This document shows positions 7,420 to 16,961 of a stretch of 27,925 nt of DNA, piece by piece. Under the pieces are notes generated by a model that did not search any database, was not told where the DNA came from, and saw only the letters and a list, made by a program, of their open reading frames with translations. Source of the DNA: CALZFJ01 sp964459845 (lineage in GTDB: Bacteria; Bacteroidota; Bacteroidia; Bacteroidales; Muribaculaceae); assembly GCA_964459845.1 (NCBI GenBank), contig CAYWOC010000028.1, forward strand, positions 1-27,925, read 5' to 3'. Positions within the stretch are counted from its first letter, which is position 1. Every line of letters starts with the position of its first letter. The translations under genes and the position numbers were made by a program.

Positions 7420-8712
7420 ATGGAACGTAACGTGTATCAGAACTTAGTGAAATGGAAAAATTCACCAACTCGTAAGCCTCTTATATTGCAAGGTGCACGA
7501 CAAGTTGGCAAAACTTATATCCTAAAATATTTTGGCCGCAAAGAATATGAGAATGTGGTGTATGTTAATTGTGACAACAATGAAAATATATACAATATAT
7601 TTTATGATTATGACATTGGACGTATAATAAGAAGTCTGAGCGCAATTTCTGGAGAGACGATAAATCCTGGTACGACATTGATAATCTTAGATGAGATACA
7701 AGAGGTTGAAAAAGGTCTTGCGTCATTGAAATATTTCTGTGAAGTCGCACCAGAATATCATGTGGCAGTTGCAGGGTCTCTTCTTGGAATAACACTCCAT
7801 GAGGGTACATCTTTCCCAGTGGGGAAGGTCGATATGATATATTTGTATCCGATGGATTTTGAAGAGTTCCTTCTTGCTATGGGTAAAAATAAGCTCGTTG
7901 AGGTCTTGAAGTCTAAAGACTGGAGTATGGTCACTTCGTTGCATTCAGTGTGTGAGGAGCTGCTGCGGCAATACTATTTCACAGGAGGAATGCCTGAGGC
8001 TGTGGCTGCGTATGTCGAGCGAAAAGACATTTGGGAAGTGCGTTCAATCCAAAACAAAATAATAGAAGCATATCGTAATGACATATCGAAACATGCACCA
8101 AAATATCAGGTTCAGCGAATAAATATGGTGTGGAACTCGATACCTTCACAACTGGCAAAAGATAACAAAAAATTCGTATATGGGGCATTGAAAAGTGGGG
8201 CGCGTGCAAATGAATTTGAAATTGCAATTCAATGGCTGATAGATGCTGGACTTGTGCATAAGATTTGCAGAATATCAAAGCCGGCAATTCCGCTGAAGTT
8301 TTACGAGGATATGTCGGCGTTTAAGCTGTTTTTGCTTGATTGTGGATTGCTTGGGGCTTTGTCGCAAACGCCACCGCAACAAATTCTTATCGGCAATAAT
8401 ATTTTTGAAGAATATAAGGGGGCTTTTAGTGAAAACTACGTCTTGCTACAAATGATTAATTTGCCGAATACTTATGTGTATTATTATAGCAATGCGAAAT
8501 CGACCCTTGAAATAGATTTTGTGGTTCAGCATAATTCGGATGTCATTCCAGTGGAAGTGAAAGCCGAGGAGAATTTGAGGGCTAAGTCATTGCGTCAATA
8601 CATTACGGATTATCCCAATCTTTATGGGGTGCGTTTCTCAATGTCGGGCTACAGGCGGCAAGATTGGATGGAGAATGTGCCGCTTTATGCCGTCAGGTAT
8701 GCTTTTGAGTAG
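7420..8712 (+). CDS. AAA ATPase with DUF4143-type C-terminus
   Basis: The 430-residue protein has Walker A GARQVGKT (residues 25-32), Walker B LIILDEIQ (87-94) and a following AVAGSLLG sensor-like strand, the arrangement of the AAA_14 ATPase family. The C-terminal part, with EIDFVV near 363 and PVEVKAEENL near 378, fits DUF4143, which has a restriction-endonuclease-like fold carrying the spaced D and E-x-K residues. These proteins are common in Bacteroidetes, often in many copies per genome; their biological role is not established. The gene looks more AT-rich than the flanking genes, which hints at independent movement. It converges on tadA with a gap of only 19 bases. The ATG lies directly after the repeat-borne promoter. 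Confidence 0.9.
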   Translation: MERNVYQNLVKWKNSPTRKPLILQGARQVGKTYILKYFGRKEYENVVYVNCDNNENIYNIFYDYDIGRIIRSLSAISGETINPGTTLIILDEIQEVEKGLASLKYFCEVAPEYHVAVAGSLLGITLHEGTSFPVGKVDMIYLYPMDFEEFLLAMGKNKLVEVLKSKDWSMVTSLHSVCEELLRQYYFTGGMPEAVAAYVERKDIWEVRSIQNKIIEAYRNDISKHAPKYQVQRINMVWNSIPSQLAKDNKKFVYGALKSGARANEFEIAIQWLIDAGLVHKICRISKPAIPLKFYEDMSAFKLFLLDCGLLGALSQTPPQQILIGNNIFEEYKGAFSENYVLLQMINLPNTYVYYYSNAKSTLEIDFVVQHNSDVIPVEVKAEENLRAKSLRQYITDYPNLYGVRFSMSGYRRQDWMENVPLYAVRYAFE

Positions 8713-8731
8713 AGTAGGGATGGGGTAGTGT

Positions 8732-9193
8732 TTATCGCTTTTTGGCGAAGAAGCTGGTCATCAGGGTTGCGCATTCGTCGGCAAGGACTCCCGATGTTAC
8801 TTTCGTCTTTTTGTGGAACGGCGACTGGCAGAAGGTGTGGTAGCCGCGCTTGTCGTCGGCAGCGCCATATACTATGCGGCTTATTTGGCTCCATCCGAGT
8901 GCGCCGGCACACATCAAGCACGGCTCTACGGTGACGTAGAGCGTGCAATCAGTGAGATATTTTCCTCCAAGATAGCTTGCTGCCGATGTGATGGCCTGCA
9001 TTTCGGCATGGGCTGTGACATCGGTAAGAGTTTCGGTGAGATTATGTCCGCGTGCAATGATTTGCCCACGGCACACGATGACTGCGCCTATTGGCACTTC
9101 ATCGCGCTCGGCTGCGGCGCGCGCCTCGTCGAGAGCGGCAAGCATAAATCTCTCGTCGTCGTTCTTCGGAATTATCTTGTCGGCTTTATGCAT
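8732..9193 (-). CDS. tadA: tRNA-specific adenosine deaminase
   Basis: TadA converts adenosine 34 to inosine in the anticodon of tRNA-Arg(ACG), needed to read CGN codons. The 153-residue product carries the zinc-dependent deaminase signature: HAE (His62, catalytic Glu64) in TAHAEMQA and PCLMCAGAL (Cys92, Cys95). Length is normal for the family. The frame stays open upstream to 9265, but that start would overlap the preceding gene and add 24 residues unlike TadA, so the ATG at 9191-9193 was chosen. It lies 32 bases after the stop of the leucine-rich-repeat gene and has no clear promoter, so it is probably the last gene of the murF-alr operon. Confidence 0.95.
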   Translation of the reverse strand: MHKADKIIPKNDDERFMLAALDEARAAAERDEVPIGAVIVCRGQIIARGHNLTETLTDVTAHAEMQAITSAASYLGGKYLTDCTLYVTVEPCLMCAGALGWSQISRIVYGAADDKRGYHTFCQSPFHKKTKVTSGVLADECATLMTSFFAKKR

Positions 9194-9225
9194 GTGATAA
9201 AAATCTTGTGTTTTAAGTCGATGTG

Positions 9226-10389
9226 TTATCTTAATACTATTTTCTTGGCTACATTGCCGCAGCACACGATGTAGATGCGACCGGTGGGCAGCCCGGTGAT
9301 TTCGGTGTCAGACACAGCGCAGCGATGATAAAGAGTGCCGTATGCATCATACACACGCACCTGTTGAGCGTATGCGCTGCTGTTGCCTTGCGGCTCGATG
9401 CGGATTACGTCGCCGTCGGCATATATCTTCACGCTTTCATCGTTGTCGGCAAAATTGTCGTCGATGCCAGATGTAGATGCCGTGTAGGTCACTGCATCGG
9501 CATCGCTGAACGTGTTTGATGGCACAATCTGGTACGTCTTGCCGTCGCTCGGCACGTAATATTTGTCGGCAGCGGTTATGGCTGCAAGCTCATTGCCTGT
9601 GTAGATTTTATACACGATGTCCTCTCCGAGCGTAAGCTCATCATATTCGCCCACATTTTTCCCTGAGATGTTCACGGTCACTTCTACGGGTTCCGACGGA
9701 TATATGGCGAAAGTCTCGGTATCGTTCCACGGTGCTGTTTTGCCATAAGTTTCAACCGAAGTGTCGGGGACAATCACATCAATGTTCTCCAATCCTATAA
9801 AAATTGCCCAGCCTGTGGCTTCGGGCGGATTGGCTGCTTTGCAGTAGATTTCAGCCAGATTGCTGCAATTGTTGAATCCATAGGCTGAGATGCGCTTCAG
9901 GGTAGATGGCAGAAACACCGAGTGCAGTTTCGGACACGACTGGAATGCTCCGTTGCCAAGTGTTGTGACCCCTTCTGGCACGGCGATTGCGGTGACTGAT
10001 GTGCCGGCAAAGGCGCATGGCGGAAGTTGGGTCAGCTTTTGTGGCAGTGTCACATTCACAAGCTCCTCGGCGAAGTAGAATGCGCTGTCGCCTATGGCTG
10101 TCACTTGGTCGGGAATCTGCACATCGGTAACTTTAGAGCGGATGAACGCCTTTTTGTCGATGGCTGCTACGGTGTATTTCTCGCCGTTGAAGGTGACGCT
10201 GCCGGGGATAATCACTCTTCCAGAATACGAGGAATGCTCAGCACTCTCGCTTGTCACGGTCACAGTCTTTGTGCCTGCGATGACATTGTAATACAGACCT
10301 CCGCTTGTGAAGTCGTAGGCAGCGGCGGCATTGGCGACTATAGCCGCCAATGCTCCTGCCAATAAGCTTTTTTGAAATATATTTCTCAT
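9226..10389 (-). CDS. Secreted BspA-like leucine-rich-repeat protein with a T9SS-like tail
   Basis: The 387-residue product has a signal peptide ending near ANAAAA-Y (about 1-24). Residues about 75-195 hold LRR_5 (BspA/TpLRR) repeats seen as A-F-x-x-x-x-V-T-x-V-x-I-P patterns (KKAFIRSKVTDVQIP, NGAFQSCPKLHSVFLP). The last roughly 45 residues (VRVYDAYGTLYHRC ... LPTGRIYIVCCGNVAKKIVLR in part) resemble a T9SS type A sorting domain, implying surface anchoring. Such proteins usually mediate binding to host proteins or other cells; which target is unknown. It lies 33 bases after murF-alr and 32 before tadA on the same strand. Confidence 0.85.
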   Translation of the reverse strand: MRNIFQKSLLAGALAAIVANAAAAYDFTSGGLYYNVIAGTKTVTVTSESAEHSSYSGRVIIPGSVTFNGEKYTVAAIDKKAFIRSKVTDVQIPDQVTAIGDSAFYFAEELVNVTLPQKLTQLPPCAFAGTSVTAIAVPEGVTTLGNGAFQSCPKLHSVFLPSTLKRISAYGFNNCSNLAEIYCKAANPPEATGWAIFIGLENIDVIVPDTSVETYGKTAPWNDTETFAIYPSEPVEVTVNISGKNVGEYDELTLGEDIVYKIYTGNELAAITAADKYYVPSDGKTYQIVPSNTFSDADAVTYTASTSGIDDNFADNDESVKIYADGDVIRIEPQGNSSAYAQQVRVYDAYGTLYHRCAVSDTEITGLPTGRIYIVCCGNVAKKIVLR

Positions 10390-10422
10390 CTTTTTTATAG
10401 ATTGTCTTGTCGTTAGGGAATA

Positions 10423-12900
10423 TTATTCGCGGTAATATACGCGTTTTACACGGTTGGAGATAGATGTCAGAATCTCGTAAGGGATGGTGCCGCGCACTTT
10501 TGCCAGAGCTTCCACCGGGATGTGAGAGCCGAATATCTCAACCGGGTCGCCCACTTTGCATCGAGCATCGGTCACGTCCACCATGCACACATCCATACAG
10601 ATGTTGCCCACCGTAGGACACAGAGTGCCGTTGATGTACATGTTGGCTCCTCCGTTGCCGAAGTGGCGGTCCATTCCGTCGGCATATCCCACAGGGATAG
10701 TGGCAATGCGCGAGTTGCGGTGAAGCACCCCCTTGCGGCCGTAGCCTATTGTGGTGCCGGCGGGCCATTCCTTGATGGATATTATCACCGAGTGGAGCGA
10801 TGACACTGGGCGCAGGTCGGCTTCCGAGCCGTCGTCGGTGGTGGATATTCCATAAAGACCTATGCCGCAGCGCACGAGGTCAAACTGATGGTCGGGGAAG
10901 CGCACAATGCCTGTGGTGTTGAGGATATGGCGCAGGATATGGTGCGTGAATCCTTTTTGAAGGATGTCGCAACATTCGTCGAAGTATTTGAACTGCTCCA
11001 TGGTGTAGTCGTCTTGCGCAGGCTCATCGGCAACACATAGGTGAGAGAACACTGTGGCTGGCTTTATGGCATTTTGCGAGCGGAGCAGCTCCACAAGTTC
11101 AGGAAGTTGCTCTTTGAGGAAGCCAAGGCGGTGCATACCAGTGTCGAGCTTGATGTGCACAGGATAATTTGTTATGCCGAATTTCTCGGCTTCTCGAATG
11201 ATGTCGCGGCATTCGTCGATGCTGAAAACCTCAGGTTCAAGACGATAGGTGAACATGGCTTTATAGTTCACTACGCGTGGGTTCAGCACCATGATAGGCA
11301 TTGTGATTCCGGCTTTGCGGAGATCGACACCTTCATCATGCACCGCTACAGCCAGATAAGCTGCTCCTGCATCTTGAAGCGTCTTGGCAAGTTCATAAGA
11401 GCCGGCTCCGTAGCCTGATGCTTTCACCATGCAGACTATGCGTGTCGGTGGTGTAATCAGCGAGCGGAAGAAGTTGTAGTTGTGAACTATGGCATCAAGG
11501 TTCACTTCAAGCACCGTCTGGTGCTGTTTTGCCTCAAGCATATCGGTAATCTTGTCAAATCCGAATTCAGGAGCACCTTTTATCAAGATGAGCTCGTTTT
11601 CGAAATCGCTTTGCGACATATTAGCAAGGAAGTCGGCAGTAGTGTCGAAGAATAGCGAATCCACGCCGAAATTGTGGCTATATTGGGATATTTCACGGCC
11701 TATACCAATGACACGGCTAACATTTTTCTTTTCAAGCAGCTCGGCAACGCTGGCATACAGCTCGTCGTAGCTGAGCGACTCATGCATCACATCGGATAGA
11801 ATCACCGTCATCGAAGTCTGAGCCGACAGCCGTCGCGCCATGAAGTCGATAGCCGGAGCCAGCGAATTGAAGTCGCTGGTGTAGCTGTCGGCGATGAGCA
11901 TACAGTTGTTCACACCCTCGATAACGTTGAGGCGGGTTCCTACCTTGGTGAGTTTCGCCACACGCTGAGCAATGATTTCAGGGCGTATGTGCATATACAG
12001 CATTACTGCCACGCATATAAGCACGTCGTTGATTTCGTCGTCGTTCACGAATGGAATTTCCACCTCGCCCGGAACACCCATATATGTGTAGCTCACATAA
12101 GTGCAGTGGTCGTGCTTATTGATGCCCGAGATGAAGAACGAAGCTCCGGCATCCTGCTTGGATATGTTCACCTCTTGAGCCACCGAGAGTATCGGTTCTA
12201 CGGTCGTGGCTATTGTAGAGTCGTCTTCATCGTATATTATGCAGTCGCAGGCGGTGAGTAGGGTGGCCTTCTCCTTGGCTTTCTGCTCAAGCGACTTGAA
12301 GCCGTCGTCGTGTTCATGTCCGAGACTCGTGAAAATGCCTATTGTGGGGCGAATCATCGATTGCAAGGCCTTCATCTCGCCCGGCTGGGAAATGCCGGCT
12401 TCTATTATGGCCATGTTGGTGTTGTCGTCGATTTCCCATAGCGAGAGCGGCACTCCGATTTGCGAGTTGAAGCTGCGCGGGCTGCGCACGATGCTGTAGT
12501 CATCTTTGAGCAGTTGATACAGCCATTCCTTCACCGTGGTCTTTCCGCGGCTGCCTGTGATGCCAATCACAGGGATGTCGAAGCGGCGGCGGTGGTAGGT
12601 GGCAATGGCTTGCAGCGCGGCGCGTGAGTCGGGGACGACAAGGAAGTTGGCATCGCCAAGCTCCTGAGGCACATTCTCGAGCGTTTCCACCACGAAATTG
12701 CGCACCCCGTGTTCGTAGAGCGAAGCTACATATCGGTGCCCGTCGTTGCTGCTCGTCTTTATGGCAAAAAATAGTGATTCTTCGGGGAAAGTGAGCGAGC
12801 GGGAGTCGGTCAGCAAGTAGCTGATGCTCGCATTGGCGTTAGCAAGGTCTTCCACAGGAAGACACAAAATAGTTGCTATCTCGGTAATTGAGTATTTCAT
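10423..12900 (-). CDS. murF-alr: Bifunctional MurF / alanine racemase
   Basis: This 825-residue fusion joins two steps of peptidoglycan synthesis in the cytoplasm. The N-terminal half (about 1-455) is UDP-N-acetylmuramoyl-tripeptide:D-Ala-D-Ala ligase, with P-loop GSRGKTT (116-122; Arg replaces the more usual Asn) and the Mur-ligase segment IEAGISQPGEM near 166-176. The C-terminal half (about 460-825) is PLP-dependent alanine racemase, with Lys493 in VKASGYGAG as the PLP lysine and Tyr720 in TIGYGRKG as the second catalytic base. The racemase supplies D-Ala, which (through D-Ala-D-Ala ligase, not in this window) feeds the MurF half. This fusion is known in Bacteroidetes. It is preceded by a good promoter and followed closely by the leucine-rich-repeat gene. 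Confidence 0.95.
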   Translation of the reverse strand: MKYSITEIATILCLPVEDLANANASISYLLTDSRSLTFPEESLFFAIKTSSNDGHRYVASLYEHGVRNFVVETLENVPQELGDANFLVVPDSRAALQAIATYHRRRFDIPVIGITGSRGKTTVKEWLYQLLKDDYSIVRSPRSFNSQIGVPLSLWEIDDNTNMAIIEAGISQPGEMKALQSMIRPTIGIFTSLGHEHDDGFKSLEQKAKEKATLLTACDCIIYDEDDSTIATTVEPILSVAQEVNISKQDAGASFFISGINKHDHCTYVSYTYMGVPGEVEIPFVNDDEINDVLICVAVMLYMHIRPEIIAQRVAKLTKVGTRLNVIEGVNNCMLIADSYTSDFNSLAPAIDFMARRLSAQTSMTVILSDVMHESLSYDELYASVAELLEKKNVSRVIGIGREISQYSHNFGVDSLFFDTTADFLANMSQSDFENELILIKGAPEFGFDKITDMLEAKQHQTVLEVNLDAIVHNYNFFRSLITPPTRIVCMVKASGYGAGSYELAKTLQDAGAAYLAVAVHDEGVDLRKAGITMPIMVLNPRVVNYKAMFTYRLEPEVFSIDECRDIIREAEKFGITNYPVHIKLDTGMHRLGFLKEQLPELVELLRSQNAIKPATVFSHLCVADEPAQDDYTMEQFKYFDECCDILQKGFTHHILRHILNTTGIVRFPDHQFDLVRCGIGLYGISTTDDGSEADLRPVSSLHSVIISIKEWPAGTTIGYGRKGVLHRNSRIATIPVGYADGMDRHFGNGGANMYINGTLCPTVGNICMDVCMVDVTDARCKVGDPVEIFGSHIPVEALAKVRGTIPYEILTSISNRVKRVYYRE

Positions 12901-12928
12901 TGTTTTTCAGTTCTATTAATTGGTGTCA

Positions 12929-12958
12929 CAAAAGTAGTACAATCTTTTATAAAAACAA
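12929..12958 (-). promoter_or_regulatory. Promoter of the murF-alr operon
   Basis: On the minus strand TTTTTG (TTG at 12958-12956) is followed after 19 bases by TACTTTTG (12936-12929), an excellent match. The murF-alr start is about 28 bases downstream. Confidence 0.75.
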
Positions 12959-13123
12959 AAATCAGCCATAGTATTTTTTAAGTAATCGATGGAAGAAACA
13001 GTGCGTTTCAGTTATGTGTTTTTGAGTGAAATAGCCTTAAAGTTGTCGTAATCTCATAAAAAAATCAAGATTGCGACAGGATAAGGTTATAGAGTAAGAT
13101 GATTTTGATAGGAAAAAGTGGGG

Positions 13124-13161
13124 AAAAAAGACCGCCGCAGGGATTGTCCTCTGCGGCGGTC
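13124..13161 (-). terminator. Rho-independent terminator of the amidase operon
   Basis: GACCGCCGCAG (13130-13140) and CTGCGGCGGTC (13151-13161) form a perfect GC-rich 11-bp stem with a 10-base loop. On the minus strand it begins 24 bases after the amidase stop codon and is followed by six T (13129-13124). Confidence 0.93.
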
Positions 13162-13185
13162 GGTGTTTTATCTTATTTCAGAATA

Positions 13186-16100
13186 TTACTTCTTGATAAG
13201 TTGAGCAGCTTGCTTGTTCACCTTGATGATGTAAGAGCCAGCAGCGAGGTCGCTTACGTTTACAGTAGCAGCATTGCCGTTGATGTCGGCTTGAGCGTTG
13301 AGTTGTGCGCCAGCCAAGTTATATACGGCAATTGAAGTGATTTCTTCAGCAGCTTCTACGTTTACAACGTCGGTAGCAGGGTTAGGATAAACCTTAAGAG
13401 CTGCGGCATTGGCAACGATGTCGTCCACACCGTCGGCAACACCCTTCACTGTGAGTGAAGATTTAGCCTTAGTGACTGCGAATGGAGCCTCGTTAGGATT
13501 AGCTACTGAGAATACCTTGAATCCGTTGTCTCTTGTGTAAGCATACAAGTTGTCGGCATTGTCGAAGTCGAGTTCTACGATTTCTGTAGCTTCAGAACCA
13601 GCGATGTTGTAAAGATAGTTGAACACCGGCTTGTCGCCGTCGAAGCTCATGCTATAGATGCGGATACCGTCGTTGCATTCACCTACGGCGAACAGAGTGC
13701 GGCTGTCGTTTACTGCAATACCAGAGCTGCAAGAATTAAGATCCTTCATGTCTGATCCGGAGTTGAACAGGATATTGCCATCATAGTCGGCATAAACGAA
13801 TCCAGGAACGCCGGCAGCGTTGTTGCCAGAGCTGCGTACTTGAGATACGAACATACCGTTTTCAAGAGTGCGAACTTCTACGTTGGTGTTCAGCATCTTG
13901 GCAGAGATAGCGTCGTAGGTCTTAGCAGGAGCGAAGTTGATAGTGGCGTTTTCGCCGATGTCGTAGCGCACGAGCTTGTTTCCTGCGTTTCCAGTAGGAT
14001 AGTCTTCAGCAAATGCCAACAATTTGCGGTCGGCTCCAGTACCGATGAAGTCGCAACCTGTGCCACCACCACCGATTATGTTTCCGTCGAATACGAATGC
14101 ACCGCTGCTTTGTCTTTCACCCTCGAAGAGTTGAGTAGGTGCAGCAGTCGGGTTAGTCGGGTCAAACACCCAGATGCCAGCACTTCCGTCGCTCCAGTCG
14201 TTGGCATAAATCTTGCCTCCGTTTTCAGCTATACGAAGAGTAGAAGAACCGTTTCCGCTTGTGAAAATTCCAGCGTGGTAGTTGCCTTCCTTGACGAGAG
14301 CAGGAGAATAAACATCGAAACCTTGAGAGAATCCGTTGGAAACTACAACCTTGCCAAATGCAGGGCTTTCAGTGTCCTTAACGAATGCTACACCACCGCG
14401 GGCATTACCCTTAGCGCGAGCCTCAGAAGCAAATATTTGTTGAGCCTTAGCCACAGGATTGCTTTCTACAGCGATCGACCAAGTGCATTCCTTAGCAGGA
14501 ACATCTGTCTTCTTGATTGTTACAGAGTTCTCACCAGCCTTTTGTGCGCCAATGTTGAAGTTTACACTCTTACCGTCTTCTTCAGTAGAATCAAGTTTAA
14601 GACTTACTTCCTTAGCGTCACCAGTCAGCTTATAAGTGAATGTGTAAGAATCTTCAGCAGCCTCTACGTTAAGGTCGTAAGCAAATTCTCCACGTTCAAC
14701 TGGTTGCTCCACGTTGGCAGTGGTCATCTTGGTGATGGCGTTTTCGCCAGTCAAGAACACGTTGATGTCTTCGTTGGCAACAGTTGCAGCAGCATAAGTA
14801 GCAGTTGCAGCAGCACCGTTGGCAACGTCGGTGTTTGTAGTAGCGATAACAGTTGCATTGTCAAGACCATCTGTTACGTCTATAAGTTTCACACCCTTAG
14901 TTATGCCAGTAGCATCGTCGGCGTATGGAGCAACCATAAGAGCATGCTTAGCATACTTGAAGTAGTTGGCACCCATAGCAGCTTTGCCTACAACATCGTC
15001 AGCAAGACGGCCAACGATAGGACAGTTGGTGTTGTTTTTACCTGGCATTGAGAATTCGAATGGAGCAGACTTGTCACCGTCGAAAATCACATTGTTGTCG
15101 TCGCGAGGAGAAACCTTTATCTGAATGTTTTCGCCAAGGTTGTTTTTGTTGAAGTCGGCGTTAGCTGATGTGTTGTAGAATGAAGTGCTTGCAACCGCAT
15201 TATCAACCATTGATACGGCAACAAAGCGGATGTATGGAGTAGCCCCGGCAGAGCCGTTGGTTGCGGTAGCTACAACAACGCAGTCGTCAGAAGGACCGCT
15301 CACAGTAAGAGCTTGACCTACGTTGGCACGGAAATAGTTGCCTGAAGATTGAGTAGTGAACCATTCAGCAGGATCGGCATCGAAAGTGTCCCATTTATAT
15401 ACGCGGAACGTACCTTGCTTATAACCTTCCTCAACATACTCGCTGCTGAACTGGTTGTGGCTAAAGTTGCAGGCAATAAGCTTGTGGTCGGCAGTAAGGG
15501 CGATATCAGAAATCTTTTCAAGATCGCCAGGGTTGGTTGTATCAAGTTCAGGAATACCATTGATGCTGATGCTCTTGACCGACTTGTCGGCATTGTTCAC
15601 AAGGAACAAAGCTGGAGCCTTGTTGGCATCCTTAGTCAAGATGATTGTAGAGTCGCCAAGTTGAAGAGTGCGGGCAACGTTGCCAGTCACGCCGTCATAT
15701 TTAGCGGCAGCATCCTGCTTGAAGTTCAAAGTAGAAGGAACACCTTGGATGTATCCGCTTTGAACAGGGTCTGGGTAGTTTACATAAACAACTTTAGGTG
15801 GCTCGTAGTTGGTGGCTTCGAGATAAACCATAGGGTAAGTAGTCTCGTTGGCAACCACCTTGATAGGAGCTTTGTATTCGTCGAACAGAGGTTTGTAACC
15901 ATCGGCAGTGATGTCGAGAGTATAGTCGTTGCCCGGTTCGAGGTTCTCGAATACAAATACGCCGTTGTAGTTGTTATCGACCTTGTATTCAGCGACTTTC
16001 TTTCCAGCTTTGTTGAGGACTACAGTTGCGCCATTGATAGGAAGCCACTGGTCGTTGGTCCCGGGAGCATATTTGAACAAGTCGTTCACAATCTTCTCGT

Positions 16101-16950
16101 GAAGGTCCTTGACAGTACCCATGATGTAGCCGGTAGTCTCTTCCTTGCCGCCGAAGTGCTTGATGATGCCGCGAGAGTAGCGAACGCCCTCTTGTCCGCA
16201 GTAGTCGATGTTCAATGCACGGTGGCGGGCAGGCTGATAAGTATGGAAGAATCCTTCGCTCAGGAATCCCAAAGCACCATGTTTCAGCACGCCGAGGTAG
16301 CCGGTGTAGTCGCCTTTAGTTCCGTGGCGTGTAGATGAGCTGCCATAGAAAGAGATATCACCGCGGATGTTAGGGCTTGTAGGGCTGTAGTAAGAATGTG
16401 GGTCGATTGCGTTGGTGTAGAACAAAGGCCACATTGTCTGAGCCATTGCGCGCGAGCCGGCTACGGCATCGTTGCCTTCACCATCGGTACCGCGGTATAG
16501 ATATAGAGGATAGTTGGTGCTTGTTCCATCGGTTGCAGCATTAGAGTGAACTGACAAGAACACGTCCATATTGTTGGCATCCACTTCCTCGCAGATTTCA
16601 GAAAGATTACGGTTGTATTTTTCAGCGTCTTCAGCACCCTTCACATAAGGGAATGGGCCATTCTTCACGCGAGAATACATGATGTTCTCTTTCTTGAAAC
16701 CGGCCTGCTCCAGCTTGCTGCCTAATTTAAGCACTTTCCATAGGTCGGTGTTGCTTTCGTAGAAACCGCAAGTGTCGGGCATCCCGGTAGAAGCGAGGTT
16801 TGGATAAGGTATTGTAGCGCAAGGACGGTCGTTTGGTCCCCAGCTACCGTGACCGGCGTTAAGGTAAATACGAACCTCGTCGGCGGTCTTAGCATTCATT
16901 GCGCCAGCAGCCATAAGGGCTGAAGCTGCTAATAAAAATCCTTTCTTCAT
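13186..16950 (-). CDS. Large secreted N-acetylmuramoyl-L-alanine amidase with a T9SS sorting tail
   Basis: The 1254-residue product has a signal peptide (1-20, ending MNA). Residues about 25-268 match Amidase_3: His34 in LNAGHGSWGP, Glu65 in FYESNTD and His135 in SVHSNA fit the zinc ligands, and Glu232 in LSEGFF fits the catalytic Glu, so it likely cuts the bond between muramic acid and the stem peptide. Residues about 275-375 look like a carboxypeptidase-regulatory-like beta-sandwich (INGATVVLNKAGKKV, FENLEPGNDYTLDITADGY). A long middle region (about 400-1170) is beta-rich and possibly propeller-like, with no firm family. The tail KVYPNPATDVVNV ... LAAGSYIIKV is a classical T9SS type A sorting domain, so the enzyme is likely displayed outside the outer membrane or released. 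That position suggests action on foreign peptidoglycan rather than its own. It starts 11 bases after the upstream gene's stop codon, as the second gene of an operon. Confidence 0.9.
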   Translation of the reverse strand: MKKGFLLAASALMAAGAMNAKTADEVRIYLNAGHGSWGPNDRPCATIPYPNLASTGMPDTCGFYESNTDLWKVLKLGSKLEQAGFKKENIMYSRVKNGPFPYVKGAEDAEKYNRNLSEICEEVDANNMDVFLSVHSNAATDGTSTNYPLYLYRGTDGEGNDAVAGSRAMAQTMWPLFYTNAIDPHSYYSPTSPNIRGDISFYGSSSTRHGTKGDYTGYLGVLKHGALGFLSEGFFHTYQPARHRALNIDYCGQEGVRYSRGIIKHFGGKEETTGYIMGTVKDLHEKIVNDLFKYAPGTNDQWLPINGATVVLNKAGKKVAEYKVDNNYNGVFVFENLEPGNDYTLDITADGYKPLFDEYKAPIKVVANETTYPMVYLEATNYEPPKVVYVNYPDPVQSGYIQGVPSTLNFKQDAAAKYDGVTGNVARTLQLGDSTIILTKDANKAPALFLVNNADKSVKSISINGIPELDTTNPGDLEKISDIALTADHKLIACNFSHNQFSSEYVEEGYKQGTFRVYKWDTFDADPAEWFTTQSSGNYFRANVGQALTVSGPSDDCVVVATATNGSAGATPYIRFVAVSMVDNAVASTSFYNTSANADFNKNNLGENIQIKVSPRDDNNVIFDGDKSAPFEFSMPGKNNTNCPIVGRLADDVVGKAAMGANYFKYAKHALMVAPYADDATGITKGVKLIDVTDGLDNATVIATTNTDVANGAAATATYAAATVANEDINVFLTGENAITKMTTANVEQPVERGEFAYDLNVEAAEDSYTFTYKLTGDAKEVSLKLDSTEEDGKSVNFNIGAQKAGENSVTIKKTDVPAKECTWSIAVESNPVAKAQQIFASEARAKGNARGGVAFVKDTESPAFGKVVVSNGFSQGFDVYSPALVKEGNYHAGIFTSGNGSSTLRIAENGGKIYANDWSDGSAGIWVFDPTNPTAAPTQLFEGERQSSGAFVFDGNIIGGGGTGCDFIGTGADRKLLAFAEDYPTGNAGNKLVRYDIGENATINFAPAKTYDAISAKMLNTNVEVRTLENGMFVSQVRSSGNNAAGVPGFVYADYDGNILFNSGSDMKDLNSCSSGIAVNDSRTLFAVGECNDGIRIYSMSFDGDKPVFNYLYNIAGSEATEIVELDFDNADNLYAYTRDNGFKVFSVANPNEAPFAVTKAKSSLTVKGVADGVDDIVANAAALKVYPNPATDVVNVEAAEEITSIAVYNLAGAQLNAQADINGNAATVNVSDLAAGSYIIKVNKQAAQLIKK

Positions 16951-16961
16951 AGTGTTCGATA

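Noticed and set aside
9194..9265. Longer TadA start at 9265
   Set aside because: It would overlap the end of the leucine-rich-repeat gene and add residues unlike TadA; the ATG at 9193 fits the family length.
13840..15051. Plus-strand open frame of 403 codons
   Set aside because: It lies wholly antisense to the amidase gene, its translation is low in complexity with no domain, and the amidase frame is clearly coding. The opposite strand stays open because of codon bias. The same applies to plus-strand frames at 15349-16338, 17031-17966, 1813-2568 and 4483-5079.
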